Assembly (NCBI RefSeq): GCF_013141825.1
Contig: NZ_RZNH01000012.1
Span: forward strand, 1 to 64,000
Direction: 5' to 3'
DNA: 64,000 nucleotides
Source: Marinifilum caeruleilacunae
GTDB lineage: Bacteria > Bacteroidota > Bacteroidia > Bacteroidales > Marinifilaceae
Positions within the stretch are counted from its first letter, which is position 1; every line of letters begins with the position of its first letter. The notes under the pieces were generated by a model. The model was given only the letters and a program-made list of their open reading frames with translations, searched no databases and was not told the origin of the DNA. A program made the translations under genes and the position numbers. Positions 9,587 through 18,741 of the stretch are shown here, in pieces.

Positions 9587-9963
9587 TTTTTTGGTCTTAA
9601 GGTTGGAGCAAGCACTATGCTTATAGATAGGAATTATAGTTGTTTGCTCTAACGCAAGATATAAAAAATATGATTTGAGCCGGAATTTTAAGGCTTTAAG
9701 AAGAGATTCTAATCGATATTTTGAATGGTGCAAAAGCTTCTGCCCATTGCATAAACACCTAATATTAGGAGCATAAGAACCGATCCCTATTCAATTCCAG
9801 TTCTTAAAGTTTTTAATCATATTAATCTTGAAATTATTCTTTTTTTAATACATTTATTGATCTAATCAGAGACATTACACGCTATAGAGTGAATTTCTTA
9901 TTCACTCAATTCAGATGTTTGTTAAAATCAATTGACAATTATTAAAAGCCATAACTCAACACT
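9587..9963. other. Divergent intergenic region with small palindromes
   Basis: A 377-nt non-coding stretch between the acyl-CoA ligase and the amidase. It holds a perfect 12-nt palindrome CCTAATATTAGG at 9758-9769 and an 8-bp hairpin (GAGTGAAT / ATTCACTC) at 9887-9907, 57 nt before the amidase start. These may be operator sites. I see no gene, RNA or repeat in it beyond this. Confidence 0.4.
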
Positions 9964-11580
9964 ATGAAACGTCGTCATTTTTTATCGGTATCTGCCATTG
10001 CAGCTACCATGCTATCCGGATTTGGCCTTACAGCTTGCAAGAATACTGAATCAAATCAGAAAGAAACAGAGCAGCCTAACTTCAACAAGTTTCCTTTTAA
10101 CGAAAAAAGCATTTCGGAACTTCAAAAAATGATGGAGAGTGGAGATCTCAGCTGCGAGGAACTGGTTATTGCTTTTATGGACAGAATTGAACAAATCGAT
10201 AAAAACGGCCCAAGTTTAAACTCGGTAATTTCGATTAATCCTGATGCCCTACCCCTTGCTAGACAGCTCGACGAGGAGAGAAAAAATGGTCAGTTAAGAG
10301 GTCCTTTACATGGCATTCCTATAATGCTTAAAGACAATATCGACACAGCAGATAAAATGATGACAACCGCTGGTTCTTTTGCTTTGGAAGGCAATTTTGC
10401 CAGCCAAGATGCTTTTATCGTAAAGAAACTTAGAACAGCTGGTGCCTTAATTTTGGCCAAAACCAATTTAAGTGAGTGGGCCAATTTTAGAAGCACACGC
10501 TCGTCTAGCGGATGGAGTGGTAGAGGTGGACAAACCCATAATCCTTATGTAATTGATCGTTCTCCATGTGGTTCGAGTTCTGGTTCGGGCGTTGCTGTAG
10601 CCGCAAATTTGTGTGTGGCAGCTGTTGGAACAGAAACCGATGGATCGGTAGTTTGTCCTTCGGGTCAGAATGGCATTGTAGGTATTAAACCTACCTTAGG
10701 ATTGGTGAGCAGGTCGGGAATTATTCCAATTGCCCACTCGCAAGATACGGCTGGTCCTATGGCCAGAACAGTTTCGGATGCTGCAATTTTGTTGAGCGCG
10801 ATGACTGGTCCTGATCAAAAGGATGACATTACTGTAAATGATGAAAATAAGCCTAAAGAATATGGTTCTAATCTCAATAAAGATACTTTAAAAGGCAAAC
10901 GCATTGGTGTGGTTAGAAAGCTCATGGGCTTCCATTCAGAAGTAGACAAAATTATGGAGCAGGCCTTTGAAGATATGAAACAAGCTGGAGCGGAGCTTGT
11001 TGATGTTGAACTTGAAAACCTGCACCAGTATGGCAACGAAGAGTATCAGGTTTTGCTGTATGAGTTTAAACACGACCTTAACAAGTACCTTAGCCAATGT
11101 AAATTCCCAATTGTAAAAAGCCTGGATGATATTATCAAATTCAATGAGCAATACAAAGATTTGGAAATGCCTTGGTTCGGACAGGAAATCATGGAAATGG
11201 CAAATCAGAAAGGCGATTTGAATGAAAGTGAATACAAGGAAGCACTGGCAAAATGTAAAAAACTGGCTGGAGAAGAAGGAATTGATTTAACACTGAAAAA
11301 ACACAAGCTAGATGCTTTGGTAGCTCCAACAAATGGCCCTGCCTGGAATATCGATCTGATTAATGGCGATCATTTTGGTGGTGGAAGCAGTCAGGCTGCT
11401 GCAGTTTCAGGTTATCCAAACATTACCATTCCTGCAGGTTTTGTTCACAGTCTTCCTATCGGGATATCATTTTTTGCCGAAGCTTTCTCTGAAGAAAAAT
11501 TAATAAACATAGCCTACTCTTACGAGCAAAATACAATGCACCGCAGACCACCTGAATATTATTCCACAATTATGCAGTAA
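9964..11580 (+). CDS. Exported lipoprotein amidase (amidase-signature family)
   Basis: A 538-residue amidase related to GatA, which hydrolyses an amide bond through a Ser-cisSer-Lys triad. The start carries an RR-containing signal sequence and a lipobox LTAC with Cys25, so it is anchored outside the cytoplasm. The catalytic Lys123 sits in LKDNIDTAD, the GSSSGSG loop at 203-209 gives the cis-Ser, and the nucleophile is probably Ser228 in GTETDGSVVCPS. The extracytoplasmic location argues against a role in tRNA amidation and for scavenging amides or peptides. It converges on the TPR kinase gene with only 3 nt between the stop codons. Confidence 0.9.
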   Translation: MKRRHFLSVSAIAATMLSGFGLTACKNTESNQKETEQPNFNKFPFNEKSISELQKMMESGDLSCEELVIAFMDRIEQIDKNGPSLNSVISINPDALPLARQLDEERKNGQLRGPLHGIPIMLKDNIDTADKMMTTAGSFALEGNFASQDAFIVKKLRTAGALILAKTNLSEWANFRSTRSSSGWSGRGGQTHNPYVIDRSPCGSSSGSGVAVAANLCVAAVGTETDGSVVCPSGQNGIVGIKPTLGLVSRSGIIPIAHSQDTAGPMARTVSDAAILLSAMTGPDQKDDITVNDENKPKEYGSNLNKDTLKGKRIGVVRKLMGFHSEVDKIMEQAFEDMKQAGAELVDVELENLHQYGNEEYQVLLYEFKHDLNKYLSQCKFPIVKSLDDIIKFNEQYKDLEMPWFGQEIMEMANQKGDLNESEYKEALAKCKKLAGEEGIDLTLKKHKLDALVAPTNGPAWNIDLINGDHFGGGSSQAAAVSGYPNITIPAGFVHSLPIGISFFAEAFSEEKLINIAYSYEQNTMHRRPPEYYSTIMQ

Positions 11581-11583
11581 GAA

Positions 11584-13554
11584 TTAGTTTAGCGAAGAAT
11601 TACATGGAAATTGTAGTGTAAAGGTAGTACCAAGTCCTTCGCGACTTTCTACCTTTATGCTTCCTTTGTGTAATTGTACCAGTTCTTGCACAACGCTCAA
11701 TCCCAAACCCGTTCCCTGCTCTCCTCGTACTCCGGCTTTGCTTTGAGTAAACGTTTTTTTGGTAAATAGTTGATCTACCAAAGATTCTGACATTCCGATT
11801 CCCGAATCTTTGATTTCAATGTGTATGTTTGTGGCATTTTGAGAAGCATTCAAACAAATCGTTCCATTTTCATCGGTATATTTAATGGCATTTGATATGA
11901 TATTCATCAGCACAATCCTGATGATATCAGGATCAACAAATACAGAATTCACAGTATTTTGAATTTGTAATTCAATATGGTGCTGATTTACTTCAATCTC
12001 ATAAAACTCGTACAATTCCTTCATGATATCATTAAAATCGCTTTCCTGAGGATTAAATTGAATTTTACCTGCTTGCGAGAGCGACCATTGCAGTAAACTT
12101 GTGAGTAATTTTAAACCTTCTACCGCTGCCTGGTTGATGTATTTTGCGAATCGTTTCGATTTATGGTAATCTTCTTTATCAATTTCCAAAAGCAGTAATT
12201 CACTAAAGCCAATCAGCGAATTAAAGGGATTTTTCAAATCATGAGAAATAACCGAAAATAGCTTGTCTTTACTCTGATTCATCTCTTCCAATTTCCTGCT
12301 GATTTTTTTATTGGTTCGATACCTCCATATCATTACAGCAATTACCACAACCATTAGTAAAATAACAATTACGAGATTTTGTTCTAACAACTTGTTGGTT
12401 TGTAACTCTTGTTCGGTATGCAGTAAATCATTCTGAACTTCGAAACTACGTTCCATCTCGTTGATAATTTCGAACTGCTGCAAGGATAAAACCGAATCGT
12501 ATAAAACATGAAATTTCTCTGAGCTTAAAGTAGCATGTTCAAAGTCGCCCAGTATTTTATAAAAATCTATATACGATTTAGAAACTTCAATCATTTGCCT
12601 GTTTACACCAAGTTTCAAAGCGGTATTCATTGCATATGTCAGATACTTTTCGCCTTCCTCTCGATTTCTTTTATACGCATTAACCAGTGCAATCCCAATA
12701 TAATTATCGACCAGTCCAAATTCATGATTTTGTTTTCGGTTTAGATGTAAAGCCTTGGTATAATAATCCAAAGACTTTTCGTATTCACCCTGGATTAAAA
12801 AGATATTGGCCATACCGTTTAAACAAAAAGCAGCATATCTGTGTTTTTCATTTCCCAGGCTCATTGCATAGGACTTCTGATAATAGCTCATGGCTTCATT
12901 CAGGTCGCCCATGGCTTCATGCGTTCGGGCAACTTCACGATAAACTGAACCAACACCAATCTCATTACCCGTACTTTTCCATATTTCAACCGCCTTGTTG
13001 AAATAATTCAAAGCTGAATCAAAATCTTTATTCTCCCGATATACCAACCCTACATTTACGAATGCATACGATTTTCCGGCTGGATGATTCAATTTTTCAA
13101 ACAAATCGACCGATTGAATTGAATATCTTAAAGAAAGAGGCACATTCCCGGTCATCAGGTATAAATCGCCCAAATTGTTATAGGAATAGGCCAATTGAAT
13201 GGAATCCTTCTGCTGTAAGCTGTATTTTAAAGCATTTTGAAGATTAGGAATAGATTCTTTTGTTTTGTACAGATAATGGAGCTGAATCACACCAATGAAT
13301 CCGTAAATTCTCGGCAACTCACCATTCAACTTATATTCCAAGGCTAGATCCAATGCTTTTTGTCCAAGAATTAGTGCGCTATCAGAATGTAATTCTCTTA
13401 ATCGCCAACACTCATTGCTTAAGTTTTGCACTTCCTCCACTACTTCTTTTTCAGTAAACAACTGGCTTACAGTCTTTCCTCCCGACTGACTCATAAGATC
13501 AGCAGAAGTTAGGATACAAAAAGAAAATAAGAGAAATAACCACTTTAATGGCAT
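11584..13554 (-). CDS. TPR-domain sensor histidine kinase
   Basis: A 656-residue membrane kinase. A signal peptide (residues 1 to about 22) is followed by seven or eight tetratricopeptide repeats in the periplasm, with repeated YNNLGDLYLMTGN and YFNKAVEIW patterns. One membrane span (LVIVILLMVVVIAVMIW) comes next, then a HisKA box VISHDLKNPFN and an ATPase domain with GTGLGLSVVQ. The family is common in Bacteroidota and usually acts with a LytTR or LuxR regulator, but none is adjacent. The -7 candidate TATTTTTG lies at 13611-13618 on the minus strand, 57 nt upstream of the start. Confidence 0.88.
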   Translation of the reverse strand: MPLKWLFLLFSFCILTSADLMSQSGGKTVSQLFTEKEVVEEVQNLSNECWRLRELHSDSALILGQKALDLALEYKLNGELPRIYGFIGVIQLHYLYKTKESIPNLQNALKYSLQQKDSIQLAYSYNNLGDLYLMTGNVPLSLRYSIQSVDLFEKLNHPAGKSYAFVNVGLVYRENKDFDSALNYFNKAVEIWKSTGNEIGVGSVYREVARTHEAMGDLNEAMSYYQKSYAMSLGNEKHRYAAFCLNGMANIFLIQGEYEKSLDYYTKALHLNRKQNHEFGLVDNYIGIALVNAYKRNREEGEKYLTYAMNTALKLGVNRQMIEVSKSYIDFYKILGDFEHATLSSEKFHVLYDSVLSLQQFEIINEMERSFEVQNDLLHTEQELQTNKLLEQNLVIVILLMVVVIAVMIWRYRTNKKISRKLEEMNQSKDKLFSVISHDLKNPFNSLIGFSELLLLEIDKEDYHKSKRFAKYINQAAVEGLKLLTSLLQWSLSQAGKIQFNPQESDFNDIMKELYEFYEIEVNQHHIELQIQNTVNSVFVDPDIIRIVLMNIISNAIKYTDENGTICLNASQNATNIHIEIKDSGIGMSESLVDQLFTKKTFTQSKAGVRGEQGTGLGLSVVQELVQLHKGSIKVESREGLGTTFTLQFPCNSSLN

Positions 13555-13719
13555 ATGGCAAATGATTTTATCAGGTTAAATGACAGGTAACAATGGCATC
13601 TTACGCAATACAAAAATAAAAGTTGAATCGAAACTACATTTATGCTTTGATCTATTATTCAATTTATTTTACGAAAGGAAAACTTAGCCACCAGAATGTT
13701 CGCTTTAAGATAAAAAAGA

Positions 13720-13751
13720 ATGACCAAAAACACGAAAGCATTTTTGGCCAT
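13720..13751 (-). terminator. Intrinsic terminator after the TonB receptor
   Basis: Arms of 11 nt (13720-13730 and 13741-13751) with one G-U pair in the minus-strand RNA, followed on that strand by a T-rich run. It lies 21 nt past the stop of the TonB-dependent receptor gene. Confidence 0.75.
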
Positions 13752-13771
13752 TGGAATCTGGAATCTATTTT

Positions 13772-16099
13772 TTACCAACTTTTTAATCTTACACCTACAT
13801 AAAAGGTTCTTGGAGAACCTGGTCCGTACACATAGTTACTGTCCCTGTTTTTACCACTGTCAAAATCATCCTGGTATGCATTGGTGATATTCTTAATACC
13901 GCCAAATAGCTCCAAACCCGAATCAACTTGCTTTAATTTAAAGGTATACGACAGCTTTAAATTTAACTCTGTAAACGAATCTGATTTTTTATACTCGTCA
14001 ATGCTCTGTTCTGGAGCTCCACCAAAGTGAGCCAGAATCATCGGCCCAGTATAAACACTGCTTAAAGTTGCATTGAACTTTGATGATGGCATGAAAGACA
14101 AACTAGCATAACCATACTTTTCGGGAGTTCTTAAAAACTCACGCTTGGCCTCTAATCCCTCAATGTTCTCAACAGCTTCGTCGAACTTGCTCGACTGTAA
14201 TGTAAAGCCTGCTTCGAATTGTGCCAACCTGTTATAGTTTGCACGCAATTCCAAAGTAACACCTTGTACTTTTGCTCCCGATCCATTTCTTTTTTCGAAG
14301 GTTTCTCCCAACTCATCTTCGCCTAGTGGTTCCAGGTAAAATGCATCATCCAACTTGGTGTAAAATCCTTCAAGGGTAAAACCAGCAATCCATTTTTCGG
14401 TTGCTTTATCGTAATTAATCGATCCACTCAAAGAGTGCGATCTCTCCTCTTTCAAATCATCAGCCAGGATAATTCTTGATATTCCTCCACCTGCAAAGGC
14501 AATGTGCATATCGGAATCAAAAGCCTGTGGGGCTCTAAAGCCTGTTCCCCAGGTCAATCGAAATTGTGTATTGGTTTTATACTTGTACAGAAGCGATAAA
14601 CGCGGACTAAGAATGGCTTTGTCTACAAGGTTATGCTTATCTACACGTATCCCGGCAAGGAAATTCAGATTTTTACGTACTTCCCAATCCGACTGCAAAA
14701 ATCCACCAAAGTTTTTAGTGGTTTGATCGGTACCATATTGGTAAGCCGGAATTGAATCCAAAACATCATCGTACATGTATTCTGTTCCAATCGTTATCAC
14801 ATTTTTTCCACCTAAAAAATCATTTAATCTATGGTTTAACTGCGTACCAAACTGCAAGGTTGTATTTTCGGTATCGCCGTAAGGAGGATTGCTTAAGTGC
14901 TGATCTATTTCATCCTGATCATCAGGAAAAATTCCCGTGTAATGATCTCGTTCTGTATATTGACCAGCTGCATAAGCAATAAAAGATGAGTTGTCTTCAT
15001 TAAAGTTGATTTGATAATCCAATCCGGCCATTAAGACATCATGTGTTCTATCCTCAGATTGTTTGGCTAAATGTGCTGCTTTATCAACTATTTCGCCACC
15101 ATACCTGTACTCATGCAAACTGGTAAAGCTCAATTCAATTTTCTGATTTTCTGTTGGTTTATAAAATAGGTTGGCACCAAAGGAGTTATTTTTTAACTCT
15201 GGCAACTCAGAGTAATTGTCTCCATTTGCATCATATGCATTTCTTGTACGGCGATTCACATATATGGATGCCCCGGCATTTCGTTTCTGATTCAGCATAC
15301 TGATATTTCCATTCATGATTACATCAGTTTCATTGCCATCGATAAACTGAGTGGTTATGCCAAAGTCATAACTTGGCTGATTGGGAATTTTTGTAATTAT
15401 ATTTACAGTTCCTCCAATAGCACTGGAACCGTACAATGCCGATCCACCGCCTCGCACAACCTCGATACGCTCAACCATATTGGCTGGTATCTGCTCCATA
15501 CCATACAAGCCGGTTAATGGACTAAAAATAGGACGCCCATTAATTAAAATCTGCGAATAACCACCTCCTAAACCATTCATTCTAAGCTGTGTGTAGTTAC
15601 AAGTCTGGCAATCGGTTTCAACACGCAAACCTGGCTGAAAACGTAAACCTTCGGATATATTACACGCCTGAACCTGATCCAGGGCTTTACTCTCGAGAAC
15701 ATTTACAATTACAGGAGATTCTGTTTTGCGCTTAAATGTTTTTGTTCCTGTAACCACCACATCATCAAGTGCCATAACCTTCTCTTTCAAAATAAAGTTA
15801 ACCTCAATGGTTTTGCCGGCCTCAACTACTATTTTTTGGCTTGAATTTTCATAACCAATCGATTTTGCCACTATGGTATGCTCGCCCACAGGCAAATTCA
15901 CCAACAGATAGTGACCCGTATGATCGGTAGTAATCCCTAATGTTGTTCCTTCAAGGTATATGCTCACAAATGGAATGTGCTCTCCACTCTGTTCCGATTT
16001 TACATCACCAAAAACATTGGCATCCGTTTTCTGCGCTACAAGATGTTGATACATCGCTAAAAAGCAGAGAATTAAAAAAGTGTGTCTAAGTAGTTTCAT
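13772..16099 (-). CDS. TonB-dependent outer-membrane receptor, probably for metal uptake
   Basis: A 775-residue receptor that imports a ligand across the outer membrane using TonB energy. A signal peptide (to about residue 22) precedes a carboxypeptidase-regulatory-like domain (about 28-105), a plug domain (about 125-235) and a beta-barrel ending in the aromatic tail LKSW. The plug has an unusual Cys pair, Cys164 and Cys167 in DCQTCNYTQ, with Cys146 nearby, perhaps for metal or disulfide chemistry. The gene shares one base (TAATG) with the upstream DtxR-family regulator, so both are cotranscribed. This linkage points to iron or manganese as the cargo, but the ligand is an inference. Confidence 0.9.
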   Translation of the reverse strand: MKLLRHTFLILCFLAMYQHLVAQKTDANVFGDVKSEQSGEHIPFVSIYLEGTTLGITTDHTGHYLLVNLPVGEHTIVAKSIGYENSSQKIVVEAGKTIEVNFILKEKVMALDDVVVTGTKTFKRKTESPVIVNVLESKALDQVQACNISEGLRFQPGLRVETDCQTCNYTQLRMNGLGGGYSQILINGRPIFSPLTGLYGMEQIPANMVERIEVVRGGGSALYGSSAIGGTVNIITKIPNQPSYDFGITTQFIDGNETDVIMNGNISMLNQKRNAGASIYVNRRTRNAYDANGDNYSELPELKNNSFGANLFYKPTENQKIELSFTSLHEYRYGGEIVDKAAHLAKQSEDRTHDVLMAGLDYQINFNEDNSSFIAYAAGQYTERDHYTGIFPDDQDEIDQHLSNPPYGDTENTTLQFGTQLNHRLNDFLGGKNVITIGTEYMYDDVLDSIPAYQYGTDQTTKNFGGFLQSDWEVRKNLNFLAGIRVDKHNLVDKAILSPRLSLLYKYKTNTQFRLTWGTGFRAPQAFDSDMHIAFAGGGISRIILADDLKEERSHSLSGSINYDKATEKWIAGFTLEGFYTKLDDAFYLEPLGEDELGETFEKRNGSGAKVQGVTLELRANYNRLAQFEAGFTLQSSKFDEAVENIEGLEAKREFLRTPEKYGYASLSFMPSSKFNATLSSVYTGPMILAHFGGAPEQSIDEYKKSDSFTELNLKLSYTFKLKQVDSGLELFGGIKNITNAYQDDFDSGKNRDSNYVYGPGSPRTFYVGVRLKSW

Positions 16100-16767
16100 T
16101 ATATTATTGTTTTTATTTTTTTAACATAGATATTATTTGAGAATTCTTTTGGAATAATAATTTGTCTTCCTTGAATTGCAATTTCTGTTAACTTGTTATT
16201 CGCATATTGCTTTACCAATTGAACTTCACTTCCAATTTCCAATTGATTGTCCTGGCAAAAATTGTAAAATTCCTCATCGTCACTCACCAGTCTAACGATC
16301 TTATAAATTTGGCTTTCTTCAGCCTTAAAAAGAACAAGGCTATCCTTTTCAGAATCTACAAATCCAAATACATTTGGAATAGGATCACCATGAGGATCAA
16401 AATTTGGTTTTTCCAGGTAGTTCCATAAAATATCAGCCATTCGGTCCGAAGTTGCATGCTCCAACTTTTCTGCCTCAACATGAATTTCATGCAAAGACAT
16501 GTTAAAGGTTCGGTAAAGAAAAGTTTCCCAAAGACGGTGTTTGCGAATTACCTGAAGAGCAATCCTCTCACCTTTGGGGGTTAAATTCAATGGTCTATAC
16601 TTCTGGTATACAACCAGATTTTTCTCTGACAACTTGCGAGCCATATCTGTTGCCGCAGCATTACTAATACCCAAAGCGCTGGCGATTGAACCAGGTTTGG
16701 TATCGCGTGCTTCCAGATTACAAAAGCAGTATATGGTTTTTAGAAAGTTCTCAATCGAAGACGACAT
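16099..16767 (-). CDS. DtxR/MntR-family metal-dependent transcriptional regulator
   Basis: A 222-residue metalloregulator that represses uptake genes when Fe(II) or Mn(II) is bound. The N-terminal winged helix (about 1-65) has a recognition helix in SNAAATDMARKLSEK; the dimerisation and metal domain has RKHRLWETFL, EAEKLEHATSD and PHGDPIP, which supply typical His/Glu ligands. The C-terminal 75 residues look like an SH3-like FeoA domain. It overlaps the downstream TonB receptor by one base and probably controls the operon itself. A palindrome at 16824-16836 lies 57 nt upstream. Confidence 0.9.
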   Translation of the reverse strand: MSSSIENFLKTIYCFCNLEARDTKPGSIASALGISNAAATDMARKLSEKNLVVYQKYRPLNLTPKGERIALQVIRKHRLWETFLYRTFNMSLHEIHVEAEKLEHATSDRMADILWNYLEKPNFDPHGDPIPNVFGFVDSEKDSLVLFKAEESQIYKIVRLVSDDEEFYNFCQDNQLEIGSEVQLVKQYANNKLTEIAIQGRQIIIPKEFSNNIYVKKIKTII

Positions 16768-16809
16768 TATCTATTTTTTTAAGCTTACTTAAATCTTAAA
16801 TTAAATATA

Positions 16810-16836
16810 CTAAATTATTTCTTATTTAGACTAAAT
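16810..16836. promoter_or_regulatory. Candidate operator of the DtxR-family regulator
   Basis: A perfect palindrome ATTTAG-A-CTAAAT lies at 16824-16836, with a third half-site CTAAAT at 16810-16815 in the same block. On the minus strand the site lies where a -33 element would be for a candidate -7 box TATATTTA at 16802-16809, so a bound repressor would block the dtxR-receptor operon. The match to regulator and position is inference. Confidence 0.55.
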
Positions 16837-16898
16837 TAATTTACAATTTTATTTATCATGCACTTTCTTCTTTTAATATGATCTCACACTAAAATCCC

Positions 16899-16906
16899 TA
16901 CATTTG
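16899..16906 (+). promoter_or_regulatory. Candidate -7 element for rarD
   Basis: TACATTTG matches TAnnTTTG exactly, 23 nt before the rarD start codon. There is no TTG at the expected upstream distance. Confidence 0.45.
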
Positions 16907-16929
16907 CAAATCAATCTGAAAACTACAGC

Positions 16930-17826
16930 ATGGAAAATTCCAAAAACTCCAGTATTGGCTATATATATGCATTGCAAGCTTTTTTTGCCTGGGGAATATT
17001 GCCCTTGTTCTGGAAGCTATTGAGTGATATTCCTGCTCTCGAAGTATTGGCTCATCGAATTTTCTGGTCTTTTATTTTTCTATTGCTTTTTATACTGATT
17101 AAGAAGCAAAAGCGAATTGTCGATCTGCTAAAGCAGAAAAAAACAAGAAACAGTCTGATTGTATCATCTTTGCTTATTGGCGGAAACTGGGGATTATTTA
17201 TTTATGCTGTCAATATCAATCAGATTGTTGAAGCGAGTTTGGGTTATTACATTAATCCCATTGTTAATGTTCTACTGGGAATGATTATCCTGAAAGAAAA
17301 ACTGGATAAATTAAAAAGCATTGCACTAATTATTGCCTGTATTGCAGTAATTTACCTCACCATCGACTATGGTAAATTTCCATGGATTGCCATAATTTTA
17401 GCTGGTTCGTTTGGTTTTTATGGTTTGGTGAAGAAAACTGCCGGGATCGAAGCCATTCCAGCTTTAACGGTAGAAACATTTATTTTAGCTCCATTTGCAG
17501 CAATATCCATAGGCTGGCAACTGTTTGATGGTACAGGAGCCATATTTGTTGGTAATATCTCAACTGATATCTACCTTATTTTAACAGGAATTGTGACCAC
17601 TCTGCCATTGTACTGGTTTGCCAAGGGCGCGCAACGAATCCCCCTTTCGGCTATTGGTTTTATGCAATATATTGGTCCAAGCCTTATGCTATTAATTGGT
17701 GTTTTTGTGTACAATGAACCCTTTAGACGAGAACAAGCTATTGCTTTTGGCTTAATTTGGTTTGCATTGGTACTTTACTCATTTTCAATGGTCAGAAACA
17801 CCAAACAAAAGACAAAATCCAATTAA
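16930..17826 (+). CDS. rarD: RarD-type EamA-family transporter
   Basis: A 298-residue inner-membrane protein with about ten hydrophobic helices, the two-fold EamA repeat and the RarD hallmark opening YIYALQAFFAWGILPLFWK. E. coli RarD is linked to chloramphenicol sensitivity, but its natural substrate is unknown. The second repeat contains AKGAQRIPLSAIGFMQYIGP, also typical of RarD. The gene converges on the small lipoprotein gene and they share the bases of their stop codons (TTAA). Confidence 0.88.
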   Translation: MENSKNSSIGYIYALQAFFAWGILPLFWKLLSDIPALEVLAHRIFWSFIFLLLFILIKKQKRIVDLLKQKKTRNSLIVSSLLIGGNWGLFIYAVNINQIVEASLGYYINPIVNVLLGMIILKEKLDKLKSIALIIACIAVIYLTIDYGKFPWIAIILAGSFGFYGLVKKTAGIEAIPALTVETFILAPFAAISIGWQLFDGTGAIFVGNISTDIYLILTGIVTTLPLYWFAKGAQRIPLSAIGFMQYIGPSLMLLIGVFVYNEPFRREQAIAFGLIWFALVLYSFSMVRNTKQKTKSN

Positions 17827-18287
17827 GGTTGATCACCTAAGCCTTGGTTGCCTGAATCAAATACATATTTCCAAGCCTGATTTTTCCCCTTTTTCCATAT
17901 CGATACATAGGTTCCTTTCATTATGGTATCGGGTGTGGTATATTTATAAATTCCATATGTATATCCCAGTTCACCTGATTTGGCCACATCGGCAAAAATA
18001 GGTTTCCAACTGAGTGATACACCGGCTGTTTTACCTTCAGGAAAAAGATTCTTGATTTTTTCCCTCCCAATAATTGGATAGGAGTTTTCTCTTAATATTA
18101 CCGCTGAATCATGAGCAAATGCAAAGAATGCTTCTCTCACCCCATTTTGAATTGAATAATCGGAAAATTCCTGGTCAACATTCATGATTTCCTGTTTGGC
18201 TTTCTCTAAATCTGCCTTCGATTCACAAGCAGAAAGCAGGATGCCAATTAAAAGGAGAAAATTTACTTTTCTTATTGCCAATTTCAT
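17823..18287 (-). CDS. Lipoprotein with SnoaL/DUF4440-like domain
   Basis: A 154-residue lipoprotein with a signal peptide ending in the lipobox LLSAC. The mature part has the NTF2-like cone fold pattern: an N-terminal helix (IMNVDQEFSDYSIQNG), then HDSAVILREN, and strands ending in WKYVFDSGNQG. Members include isomerases, hydrolases and non-catalytic ligand binders, so no reaction is claimed. It stands alone, sharing its stop bases with rarD on the other strand. Confidence 0.75.
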   Translation of the reverse strand: MKLAIRKVNFLLLIGILLSACESKADLEKAKQEIMNVDQEFSDYSIQNGVREAFFAFAHDSAVILRENSYPIIGREKIKNLFPEGKTAGVSLSWKPIFADVAKSGELGYTYGIYKYTTPDTIMKGTYVSIWKKGKNQAWKYVFDSGNQGLGDQP

Positions 18288-18371
18288 ACATTAGTGGTGT
18301 TTTAGAAACTATAGATTTAATTACAAAGTAAATTACTTATTTTCACACAATAAAACCTAATTGCGATTACA

Positions 18372-18674
18372 ATGTTATTGAAAAAATTATCGACAAAACT
18401 TGAGATTTCGAAGGTACAAAAGGAGCAAATCTATTCAAATTCACAATTCGAAAGTCTAATTGTAAGCATTGAAAAAGGCGTGGAAGTTCCACCACAGCCA
18501 GCACCTGCCAATGCAGGTCTTTATGTAATTAAAGGAAAATTAACTTTCGATATTGAAGGCAATATACACCAGGTAGAAGAAGACGACTTTTTTTCATTTG
18601 AAAAGGGTCAAATGCATGGTTTAAAAGCTGAAGAAGATTCTAAGTTTTTAATTTCAAGAATTCTACCGGAATAG
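18372..18674 (+). CDS. Small cupin-domain protein
   Basis: A 100-residue single cupin. A glycine-poor first motif around GVEVPPQPAPANAGLYV and the second motif ending in KGQMHGLKAEED give the double-stranded beta-helix pattern, with His at MHG as one likely metal ligand. The usual second and third His ligands of motif 1 are absent (PPQPAPA stands there), so metal binding and catalysis are doubtful; it may be a sensor or binding protein. It ends at a perfect terminator palindrome. Confidence 0.7.
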   Translation: MLLKKLSTKLEISKVQKEQIYSNSQFESLIVSIEKGVEVPPQPAPANAGLYVIKGKLTFDIEGNIHQVEEDDFFSFEKGQMHGLKAEEDSKFLISRILPE

Positions 18675-18686
18675 AGTAAAAAAAAA

Positions 18687-18710
18687 GCTTGATCAGAATT
18701 CTGATCAAGC
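18687..18710. terminator. Perfect palindromic terminator
   Basis: A perfect 24-nt inverted repeat, flanked by an A-run on the left and TTATTTT on the right. It lies between the cupin gene and the converging outer-membrane gene, so it serves both strands. Confidence 0.85.
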
Positions 18711-18741
18711 CTTATTTTGAATTGATGTAATGAACTACCTG

